Source: Saccoglossus kowalevskii (taxonomy: Eukaryota; Hemichordata; Enteropneusta; Harrimaniidae). Taken from it: a DNA stretch of 28,681 nt. The position numbers were made by a program, and so were the translations under genes. The DNA lies in NCBI RefSeq assembly GCF_000003605.2, contig NW_003137824.1:394113-422793 (forward strand), written 5' to 3'. Below are positions 8,985-20,800 of this stretch, in pieces (the stretch's first letter is position 1; each line of letters begins with the position of its first letter). The notes beneath the pieces are model-generated. The model did not search any database and had not been told where the DNA came from. It saw only the letters and a list, made by a program, of their open reading frames with translations.

Positions 8985-10854
8985 TTCAAACATGACTTTT
9001 ATTACAAAAGAAACATGATATACATGTATATATTTATATATATGACAATACATAATAGTAAATAATAATATTAATATAGTCAGCAAAATGCTATTGTAGA
9101 TTTCATCAACAGAAAAAATCTGTAATCAAGCGATCAACTTTTTTGCACATAATGTCAACATAAGTACAGCAATGAAAAGTCTGAGTATATTTTGATTTGT
9201 TAATCTCAGAACAAATCAGCAAATACAAAATAAATATTGAGAAAGGAGGAAGAAAATATTTTAATAGTCTAGTTAGACATTGGTTTGGGAGAATCAAATT
9301 GTCATTATCTCAACAAAATTGTTAGTGTAAATTGTTTGCCATTTCTTGTCAAATTTATGTTTTTACTCTTGAACCAAATATGCTTGATTAATAAAATTTG
9401 GAATTTTTTGTGATTACCATTGAAAGGGTTCACTAAAACATATTATTCTATCTGTAACTTTGAGTCACATCAATTATATTGAATATGAATCAAACGCTGT
9501 AAACATAATATAGATTGATGTTTTTTCCTATCCTATAAATATGTTGTGAAAATGTTTGGCACAGTCATTTAATGGTGGCACATTTTGCCAGTGAGAAATC
9601 CCGTCTCATCCATTTAAACATAGATTGAAAAGAGGGTATCACTAGATTGGTCAGTTTTAGTATTTTGTATTTGGTTATACAACACGTTGTTCAAATATCC
9701 TTTTTTTTCTAAAAGTGCAGTTAACATTTGCAAATTTTAAAATGTCTGGTTAGGTTGAGTTATAAACTCAAAACATGTTTTGATTGTTGCTACTGTATAC
9801 AGAATATATTTTGTTCCTGGTATACTAAAAGCACACCAAAAGTCAAGGAATATGCTCAGAAAATAAAAAAAACAGATGTAACATTTTTTAAGATAGCTCA
9901 ATAAAACTGTAAGAAGGCAATGAGAATGCAAGATTAATTTGCAAATAAAGTTAAAATTTACTATGCTTGCAAGAAAAAACAACAGTTGGTGGGGTAACAG
10001 CATTATATTCTACATCTTTTGTGATATCATGGCCAGTTTTTGGAACATCGATGACTCCAAACTTTTGTCATTTCTGTTAAAACTACATGAAATATCCCAA
10101 ATGATGAAACTGAATAAAAATGAAAACATTTGCCTGACAAAAAATATAATTTTTCACAAATGTGGTAATTTCTGTAAATTTTGTAAAATAAATGGCATGA
10201 ATTTCAAAATATTCTATATTAAAATATACTTAACAGGTTTTTTGTTTTAAGATAACATCTTTCATCGTCTCTGTTTTTTCAAATTAAAACAAAATCATGA
10301 TACAATTTCATGGCATGGAAATCAGTAGTAATATTTTAAACGCAATATAGAAAACATTAATCCACTTATATCAATCAACTCCAAAAACCTAAAAAGAGTA
10401 AATCTATTTACATGATTCAGAACAGGTTTTATGTAATATTAGTAATGGCTGTTTGTTTACCAATTATTAGATTAATGTATTCTGACCCGTTCTTTACAAA
10501 CGCCATGAACGTTTTGTTGCAGCATCCCGTCATTTCTTTGACCAGCAAATATGTTTGTACAGTTCGGTTATTGTTTAAAGTAAAGAGCAATCTTGCATTC
10601 AAGGCTTTTAAGTGCTGTATGTTCCATGTATATACAGATTAGATCAGAAGAAAAAAAGGTTTACATTTGTACAGTATCTGATCATACGATAAAAATGTTA
10701 AAAATCTCTCAAAGCTCAGTAGTGTAAACTGTGTTGTCAGTCGCCTATAAATTCGTCAAGATAATCTAGAAAATAGTTCCTCACGTCAAAACTTCTAATA
10801 TTTAGATTATTCCACATTTAAAATAAAAATTATGTTTCTGTTCTATGTTTCAAT
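8985..10854 (-). other. Predicted ELK 3'UTR
   Basis: This runs from the stop codon of the ETS gene to the first AATAAA on the minus strand. It is about 1.9 kb of strongly AT-rich, T/A homopolymer-rich sequence with no convincing coding frame in either direction; the several 60-100 codon frames look like chance. The extent is inferred solely from the poly(A) signal and the lack of an earlier AATAAA. Confidence 0.45.
8998..9003 (-). terminator. Candidate poly(A) signal of the ELK gene
   Basis: The minus strand reads AATAAA here. It is the first exact hexamer encountered downstream of the stop at 10855. It is followed within 40 nt by a GT-rich stretch (ACGTTTGTGTGATT), as expected for a downstream element. 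ATTAAA variants at about 9262 and 9570 could give shorter ends. Confidence 0.45.
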
Positions 10855-11867
10855 TCAAGAAGCAATGATTGGTTTATGTGACGTCGGTGATAACAGAACT
10901 GGTGAGACTGCGTTGAATGCAGAAACCGGCGGCATGAAGCCTTGCATGGCAGCCATGTGTCCATTAATATTGGAAATGATTGGAAACTGAAAATGATTCA
11001 TAGAACTCATTTGCGGACTGAGTGCCATGGGACTCATCGTACTCCAAAATGGGAAAGAAAACAGCGGTGTTGGTGTTCCTTGGCTGATGATGGGGCTTGA
11101 AAGCACTACAGGTGTGCCCGGAAAGGTGAAATGGGAAGGGTGGAAACCAGTGTACGATGGGCTGGCCATGGTTGTGCGCAACTCCGGCAGTGTCATACTT
11201 GGCTTGCTAACAGGCATTGGTATACTCAGCTGGATAGGCTGGGGTCTGCTAATTGGTGATGGCATTGTCGTGCACACTGTGCTGATTGGTTTTCCTGTGC
11301 TACTAACAAGATGCACATCGCTAGTCAGTTGAGTGAAATTACTGACATTTGGTGAGAACAATGGTCTGCTGTGGTTTACGTGTCCTGCTTGTGATTTCAC
11401 TGTCAAGTCCGGGTTTGAGTAACTCGTTTGTCTATTTTGTGGGCTTACCAAGCTACTAATAGTCCTAGGAAGTACACTATTACTGCTTGTAGTTGTCGTA
11501 GAGTTGTCAGCCCCGGGATAGCTATGAGGTCTTGATACTTGGGGTTCGATGGATTCCATTTTGACACGAAATGGCACTTTTGTCTCCGTCTTGACAATTT
11601 CTGGGAACGAAACAAACTTGTAGACAAATTTCTGTCCCATCACTTTCTTGATAATGTTCTTGTCATAGTAGTATCGAAGCGCTCTGCTTAGTTTGTCATA
11701 GTTCATATTTGTCTTGTTTTTTCGCAGTCCCCATCTACGAGCAACTTCTTCTGCATTGACAAGTTTGAATTCGCCGTCATTACTGGTCCACGTGATGAGC
11801 GGTTGATTGTTTTTATCCATCAATAATTCCAGGAGAAACTGCCAGAGTGTTATGTTCGATTCTAGAC
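10855..11867 (-). CDS. ELK: ELK terminal coding exon: entire ETS domain and transactivation region
   Basis: The 1013-nt exon begins after the acceptor TTCCCAATCTACAG (minus strand, 11881-11868) and ends at TGA 10857-10855. The reading frame must start two bases in (GT completes a Gly), which brings [15 protein letters not shown] ahead of the first in-exon Met. The start is therefore by splicing, not at the TTG/ATG near 11823. The whole ETS domain and the C-terminal region are uninterrupted, whereas vertebrate ELK genes split the ETS domain between exons. The plus-strand frame at 11027-11332 is a shadow. Confidence 0.93.
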
Positions 11868-14800
11868 CTGTAGATTGGGAAATAGAAAAAAAAATTAATA
11901 CAATGTTTTTAAAGTGGAGTGACTATAAAACATTTTGCTGTGTTAGAAAAAAATGCATACAATAGTGACACTATAATAACATAAGAAAAATTAGCACTGG
12001 CTCTTATTCAAACTGAATTCTAGCATACTTTACAGAAAGAAAAAAAACACATTATAAATTCCATTTATTGGGGGGGGGGGGAAATTTCAAAGAGATTAAA
12101 AATGATAGAAGAACTGTGCCTACCAATTCTTTCATCAGAATACGGATGAGACGAATAGTTTCCTAAGCAACAACATGGCAGTTGAGAGTTTGTGTAAGTA
12201 GTGTTTGTTAGATACATATCTGAATAAGATGGGCCCAGCAGATGAGTATAGCAGTACTGTGGAAAACATGAGTAGATATGGAGTACACTTTGAACCAACA
12301 ATCAGATGCAACAAAAATATTAAAGATATCATCACAACTGTATTCCAATCAATCTGTCAACTATAATACCAAACTTAAAAATCAGAGACATGCATCCAAC
12401 GCACAGGGGATGTATAAATGTGAAAAAAATAAATTCACAGGCATGAGAAATTAAAACTGCACTAAAAGTAGTTCTGAAAAAACACAAAAAAAGATCCGGA
12501 GATAACAATAATTGAATAATTACTCCAAGAAGACTGCAGCCAGTCAAGATAGATAAAAATACAAACTTGAATAATGAACATGAAAAAAAAAATATCCCCA
12601 GTCAATCAGTCAGTCAGTCGCAGATAGCGATATCAGTATGCTGCCAAGACATTACAAGACAGCAACAATCGGGTATACAGAGTATCACTGAGAACAGACC
12701 CAAGACTTCTGGAAGTTTGCCGAACAAGATGAGCTTATAAAGCCTCATGCCTAGCGCAATTGATTATTCCCCTCATCAAACAAACTTTAAGACGATTAAT
12801 GGAAGAGCAGTGTGAAGAGATGGGAATGGTTATCAAATTTACCTTTCCTGGGCATCTACATTACAAGCTTGAGATAATTAGTACTATACTGAGACCTGAC
12901 TTTTTGTTTCTCCAATGGGGACATACAAAGAATATGCAACTATCGATAGTCAAGTGAACCCGGGGGGATTCATTTTGGGATCAGAATCAAAGTAGTTTTA
13001 TTATTGTGAGATAGTCAATAAATCAAAAACAAAGATCCCAGTTTGATCAAGGGAATATTACTGTATGCATTGCTGGGTCACATAATCACTAGGTTTCAGA
13101 TTCCTCCCATTGTTGTTTTTCGGAAGACATACCATTACCCCCCTTACATAAAATGGATTAATCCTTGCATATGGATTTCTTTGAATTTAATCTGACGAGT
13201 GAACTGATTATAATGCAGTCAATTCTGTCAAGGGAGGTAATTTAATTTGTGTTCATTGAGTGGCAGGGTTGAGATGAGGAAGTATTTTGGAGGGAGCAAT
13301 ATAGTCCCCGAGAATCCAAACCAGCTCAGCTTCCTAATCTTGTCCAATGTCTTTCAAATGAGAAAAGAATCTTGTATAAGAGAGAGAAAAAAATCCCTCT
13401 GGGCTTATGAAGCAGTTTCCGATTAGAAAAATAACCAAGGGCCATATTAACAAACTAGTTCATTATTTGGCTGCCCGAAGCCATAGACACACCTGATAGC
13501 TGACAATATTTTATGGTCAAATTTGTGAGCCTGTCCGATTGTAAATTAAAAAATTTATGGCTTGAGCTGTGATGATATTGCTCAAGGTTGGATGCGAATA
13601 CCGGCATTGAATAGGATGCACAAAATGACTTTGTATTGCACTCATCCATGCTTCCTAATGATACCCAGCAAATTGAGAAGGAAAGGTTTAATCATCCTGA
13701 ATGGTGGCTGAACATCAAACCGTTTAATCTATAATCACGAAGCCACCTAGGCATAAATCGTATCATTATTTTCCAACGACAGTTCATTTACTGAAGAGCA
13801 GTGATGTCAAAGGTTTCATACAACTACTCTTGGCAGACGTGACTTCTCGTGACTTTTATCTTTCCTGGTAATAATTTCTAATTTTCAGGTTCTTGCCTGT
13901 CTAATGCACTTAAGTGAAGATGAAAACATATTTGCAAATTACCATTTTTTTTAGTTTGGATTTCCAAAATCAGTAAGACAATTACAAAATCATCAACACT
14001 GTTTCTTGTGATGTGAAATGATACACGAATTTTTAAAAAAAAGAACCAAGCTTTCAAAAATAATAATAATCACAATAATACATGTACATGTACAAGTTTT
14101 AGCAACAGATCATTTTTTAATAGTCAAAAAAACAAAGGCTTTTGTGTATTGTTCTCTGTTTATCCATATCACATTAGTCTTGAAATAAATTTACTTTTCG
14201 GATAAATTGTTGAAATTAAGAAACAGTGATACAACTAAAATTACAATATCCCATAATGCAATGGTGCAATCCCAGGGATTGAGAAGTTCTCCTTTTTAAA
14301 GAGTGTTTGATTTGGTTCACTAAACTCTATAATCAGAAACTGTGATTTTTTTCTTACTGAAAGTACTACATGAAGAAATATTACTAGTGACAAGGAGTGG
14401 GAAATCAACTATCATCAATTTTGGCTCTCTGCATCATCGCGCCTGACAACCCATTTGATCAAATCGCTCACTGAACCGCATCTTTCTCATCTTGTGTAGT
14501 TATTCATGGAATGAGGAGTTAAGAGATATGGTATGTGTGGCTATCAACTGGAACTATCTACTCTCCCTTATGGTGAGTTGGAAATTACAGAGGAAGTTCT
14601 GAGGCCTTGTATCACCACGATGGAGATTACTACAGCTTAGTATAGGATACCTGAATTGACTCCATTGTCTCATCTCAGTATTCTCAATTGTTTATTTTCA
14701 AATGATTATATGCTTATTTCTTTTAAGCACAACTCTATAACAACGTGATAAAACTGTGAAAATGTAAGACAATGATTTTTTTAAATGGATGTGGATTTAT

Positions 14801-17800
14801 GGAAATGTTATTTAAAAATCATGATTATTTCATGGTGCTACATGTGATTTACAGCTGTAAAGATATGTACATTTCGGTAATCTAAGTAATTATTATATTT
14901 TCACTGAATATAAATGTGCGATGGGCAATGATTTTTTGATATTTAAGTGTACTTTCTGTGAATGAGTTGGTATTGCTAAATAATTATACAGAGAATGATT
15001 TATTCTAAAGTTATTAGGAATTGTTTGGAGAGTTATCAGTATCTGGGATCTCTGTATTCCATATTGGAGTCTACCAGGATTGCCATGGATCATTAACACA
15101 GTACAGAAGAGAAAAGTTGGGAAATGGTAAAAGGGGAAGATGTTAATACAGGAAAATCCTCCTGCGAGGTGAGATCGATCATAAAAACAAGCAGACTGCA
15201 CCTACTCCCTAGTTGATCATAAGGTCTTGAGACAAAGATAATTACACCACCAACTTATGATTATGTTTTTTAAATCACAAGGAAATTTATGAAAATTGCA
15301 CATAGGTTGCATTTCATTGTCTTTATGAAGTATTTTTGGTTTTACATTTTTCTTAACTAAAGTGGTTCACTGAAAATGAAATTGCATAGCGACAACCCAA
15401 ACAAACCCCTGACATGTCTGTAGCATCTCAACCCCCCAATAACCCACTCTACCCAACCCTTACTATGCACACTATACATATGTACATGTATAAAGCAGCC
15501 CTCCCATAACCCACTCTACCCAACCCTTACTGCACATACATATACCATGTCAAACAGTCCCTTTCCCTTACTCCCATAACCCACTCTACCCACCCCTTAC
15601 TGTACATACATGTACCATGTCAAACAGTCCCCCTCCCATAACCCACTCTACCCACCCCTTAATTACTGTTCATACTAACTCAAGTGTTAGAGACAATTTT
15701 ACAATTTACAGTAATGCAGCAGAATCACTACTTGAATCACTACGGAAACACTCTCTCAAAATCAGTTCGGAAGTTCCATTTACACAGACATGACAGCCAT
15801 CCAAAAGAGAAATAAAATATGGTTAGAAGTCAAAATTAAACTACCGGTATATACGTGATTTTCGTTCAGCTACACACAAATGATAAAAGTCATCTTCACA
15901 ATATCAAATGTATGATATTATCTTTCAACTTAAATGTTAAATGAATGAATATCTAAGTAACATGTTGCTGTGTCGCTAAGAACACATCTATTCGTATTAT
16001 TTCTATTACATTGAATGTATATGAGTCCATTATTGGAAATATACTTACATAGAATGAAAAAAATCGCAATTAAACTTGCCAACACAAGCACTAATCACAT
16101 GCCCTGGTTTTCAAATCATTTCGAGATTAGATTTCAAACAGTTATTTTTAAGATTGCAAATACTTATTAGCATAAAGTGTACCATTAGTTAATTGGAGAG
16201 CGAGACCTCTGCTTATGAATGGAAAGCCTCAAATGGAAAAGTTGTAATGCTTTTTTTTAAATGGACTTTTTTCCACTCTAAATATTATAATGAATATTTT
16301 TTTTTCTGTCTCTGGATTCAGCTTATATTTGAGTTGAATTTTCATCTCGGGGATGCTTTCACTTTTGGATTCTTTGAATAGTCTTTCTGTAAAAAACAAA
16401 CCCGATTTGTTGCAATTAAGCCGTGTGTTATGGGAGAAGCTTTGTACGAAATTGGAGAACATCAAATTTCCAAGATTGCAGCGGTTACCAACTGATAGCG
16501 GAACATAATACATCAATGATGCTGTGGGCATTTATAAGCTCCAATAATCAAAGCCTAATTGCACTCTAATCCCGGATATATCACACAATTTAATTCCAGC
16601 TTCACGAGTAAATCAATATTAAAAAAATATATATACAGTTTTAATCTAACAATGATTATTTTCTGGTGCAATTACATGTAGCTGGGCCCCCTCGTGGGAA
16701 ATGGGGGTAGGTATTATTAGTATTTGTGTTTGTAGGGGGTTACATCATGTATTGGTATTAGTTTTCTATATTCTATTCTTTCTTTCTTTCTTTAGGTATT
16801 TAAAGTTAATTATTAAATGAAATTAACATGCTCAGTAGGTGCATTGAATTGTTCAAAATTTTTAAAATTGAGTAATTTAACTTTGTAATCTTTACTTTTG
16901 TGGGTGGGTATCCCTTTTCTTTTTATCTGACTGAGCAATTATAATAATGATAATGTATTTTTCATCTAATTATTTTCACATTATAAAAGGGAAAACATTT
17001 ATTTAATTAAAAATTATAACACATTTTAATCATACCACAAATTAAAAAAACTTAATCAATAATATTTCAATGACAATTTGAGAATGATATTCTTGCATGT
17101 ATTCACTATATCTTCCCAAATCTGAGTTAATTTACCCCTTTTCCTAAAGGATTACGTTGAGCCAGTAAAACGGATAAAATATATGCATAGCGGGGTATGT
17201 GTCAGCGGGGCTATACTTTTTACATGTTGATGTGTGTAAAGATCACTGTCCCTGTTATGTACAAAGGATATACATTAAACTCATTACTGTGAGACACGGA
17301 ACTGGAAGCAATGCTTTCAGCAGATTACACTATTGAATTTCCTTTAACAGGATGTCTAGAGAGATATAGGGGAAATTAAATTTGCTAGAATTCGTATTTA
17401 ATTGGCGACTCCTAACCTTTTCCTGTAGAGTACAACTGGAAATTTGACTCAGTGTAACAAACAAATACTAGTATACAGTTTTACAGAATCTCAATTTTTT
17501 TCATTTTCTTTGTGTTCTGTCTTTTTTTATGCATTGTAGTTCAATTTACAAAGTAAATTCTAGGGAGAGTTTGATTGTTTTTATGTTAAGTAGATTTTAA
17601 TAATCTTATCAATTATCTCAAAAACGGTATAATTTTTTAAGATTAGATTTTTTATATGTAGCTGTTTTTGTCAAAAAATGTGTTGTGAATAAAATTCCAA
17701 ATCTAAACATGAGATGATAATAAAAAAAATTATTAAACTTTGATATAGTTGAAAAAAAGTGCAATTACAACAGTATTTATAAACAAATTCAATGATGCAT

Positions 17801-20800
17801 TTTGAAAACATGCAAGTTCAACTTGCAAAACTGTGAATTTCAAAATCAACTGCATGTTTTGTTTGGATTAATCCAATTGTTTTTTCTAGTGACCTGGAGA
17901 TGAGTCAGCAGTGAGAGTGAACACTGCAGGAAAGCGTTTTAATACCACATTAACAGGCAAACAGGAAGTACTGATTAAAATACATTGCCATTACTTTATA
18001 TCCTAACACAGGAAATGATAACATATAAATGACATTATCATAATTATTATGCCCTTTAATATAAATTGCAACAAAATAAATTGAGATTTTTTTTTATTTT
18101 TCTACACCACTTCTCAATTTTAGATTCTCATCCAATCCAACAACAAAAATGTTCACAATTTTAACTGTCTGGAAATTGATTTTTTAATAATGATCTTTTG
18201 CAATGTTATAATTTATTGTATTTTTGCAGAGAACAATGTACAAAGTCTATTTTTTTTGGAAAAGCATGACATATATTAAAGAGGATGAAGAGAAGCATTT
18301 TGTTTTCAGGCTCCAACGACAAGCTGACAATAGGAGAGCCAGATGCACTGTGTAATAACCATGCATAACCATCATATTAAATCCTTTGTGCTAGAAACGT
18401 TAGCCATTAAACCTCTCATATAATACCTTGCAGTGGTTATAAAAACTCCTATTTTATGACAGGAAATGGCAGATTTGTACTACTGAGGCTATCACAATAG
18501 AAAGATTATGGTGCAGTACTATCCAGAAAGACCTCACAATTTGTTACAAAAAAAACATATTTTTACAATATGAAATAAAGTATTTGTGTTATCTCAAATT
18601 ACGATGGGAATTACTGCGGTTAAATGTGCGGCTGTGTGATATGCACAATTACTGAAGCTGAGGTGGGGTGTGAATTTTTATTATTTTAAATTATAAATCA
18701 AAACAGATTAAATATATATCATAACTACCCTGTTATTTTCACTATACACTGCACTGTCTGTAAACAGTAAACTGAACCCTACAATTGAGTACATTGTTTT
18801 CCCCCAACATCACAATCAAGGATGTGACAAACATGCAATCAATGATGGAAGTAAAAAGGAAGTCGTATAAAATGAGTCTTTCATAAAACAGAGGGAACCC
18901 ACAATGCAAATATCAAGTTATTTAACACTTTTTAGAAAACAGACACATTGATAAAACTCATCCCATCAAATCAATTCATGTTAAAATCCATTAGTTGAAT
19001 TATATATCTTTGCATTTCTTAAATTAAGAGATAAAATCTTCTCATAAATGACTATTGACAATTGTGAATTATTACCGTACATTGCTAAGTGCTTTCTAGA
19101 CTATAACAATAATGTATTGTCTAGTTTGTGAATAAATAACTCAATTAAATCTCCAAATATGAATGTACATGATATGCAAATGAATGAAAACAACTTGTCA
19201 ATTTCACATACTAGTCAGTGCCCCTCCCCCAAAGCATAAGAGCATAAGGCACCTCCTGTGGTTAACTCCCTCCATATAAAACAATGAAGCTGTGCAATCA
19301 ACTGTTCTCCTCCCCCTGGTGGCTTTACCTGGGTAAACCTGAGTAAACATACCAAAGTTCACCTGTATACAAAGCCGTTCCTAAACCTAATGTAAAACCT
19401 GCCTTGGCTTTATTAAAACTTTACCACACAGTTACACCGCTAATAAAAAAATACTGTATTGTACAGATCATTAAATTTAAGTTAAAAATAAGATTTTTTT
19501 GGCCATTGTATATTCAAAGTTGACATTTATGCTTGTATTTTAAATTACTGGTACTGTGGAAATCATTTTTCTTTCATTATTACCAACATTTTTACCAAAA
19601 TCCTCCAAAATATGCACCATTAAAACCAACACAAAAAATGTGTCACTTTTCATGTGAACATATTTTCAAGTCTACAGCAATAGGTGTTTAATTGATAACT
19701 TGGCAGGCGTTTTATCGAAGAGGAAGAGGTCTATCCAAATACAGACAGGATATTCAGACAGTATATCCTGTTTGTTAACCAAAGGGGGAAGAAAGAAGAA
19801 CAAACATATTGTCTATTTGCTAAAATGATTGAGATATAATATTTCTACAAAGAACCCCAACAGGTGACAGTTTCACACATAGAAGTTTTTTAATTTCCAA
19901 AATATTCCAAGTTCAATTAAGATGAATCCTGATAACATGGCAGTGTTTTGTTTTTCGTTGACAGGGAACTTTGTTTTTTTTCTTTGAATGATGATGGTTG
20001 CCAGTTATTTTTATTGTTTCATACTTGTTTTCCAAGTTGTTGAATAGTTAAAATTTGTATGGTTGGCATGGAAACTACTCAAAAAATAAGCCACTATTGA
20101 GAGTATTCAAAATACAAAAGCAAAAATAATGATTTCAATACAACAATTAAAACTTACCCTTTGGTTTGACAAACGGCATCAGACATCGTTTCTTCAACTG
20201 TGACTCTGCTGAAGACATTTCATCTTTAGATTCTGGAAATAAAATTTAAAGACATCAAGCTCAACGAGTCAGCAATAACACTAAAATACCCTTCTCAGTA
20301 ATAAAAGTTTTTTAAACATAAGCTTCTACTTTCTCACATTTTGCCGTACATTGATGTCATTTAAACGAATGTAGCAGATATTGAGGACAAAACAGAACAC
20401 CATTTCCGCTCCACTTTAACACCATGGTAACGGAAGATCCTAATAAGAGGGAATAGTACATTGTGCAGCTGCTGTGTTTTACACCCATATGACAGATGTA
20501 TCCACTCAGAAGTTATATTTGTACTCCTGTGAGCGGTATCTTATGCTTCCGCTACCTGTCAAATCATACTTGTTACTTGACAAATATTTGCAAAGCTCAA
20601 ACAAAACGCAAGTATCATCTGATGCTAATTTTAAGTTCAACGGTCGGTAACGTTTTCTACTACCCCTGGTGATAATAATGCTCAATCGATTTAAATTGAC
20701 TCCAGCATTGGCTTCTCAATCGGTCCATGAGGGATCTATTTATATATCCGGCCGGTTTACATATTATTTCCAGGCCATATTATGTGTTACTAGGGAAACC

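Larger units (their letters stand above)
11868..20157 (-). other. ELK intron 3, 8290 nt
   Basis: The donor GTAAGT is at 20157-20152 and the acceptor ACAG at 11871-11868. The intron holds only simple and tandem repeats (12-G run, CCCACTCTACCC minisatellite, TTTC microsatellite) and unique AT-rich DNA. No splice-bounded frame compatible with phase 1 was found. Blocks at about 12720-12900, 13180-13330, 13440-13700 and 16050-16620 are less AT-rich and free of simple repeats, and could hold enhancers. One ETS-type site, ACAGGAAGTA, is at 17961-17970. Confidence 0.75.

Noticed and set aside
11027..11332. 101-codon plus-strand frame
   Set aside because: It is the antisense shadow of the Pro/Ser-rich region of the ELK exon.
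11445..11627. 60-codon minus-strand frame overlapping the ELK exon
   Set aside because: It is an alternate frame of the same strand inside a clear coding exon, with no domain of its own.
11823..11823. TTG/ATG near 11823-11820 as the ELK start codon
   Set aside because: It would cut off [11 protein letters not shown], the conserved first helix of the ETS domain. The splice-based upstream exons restore it.
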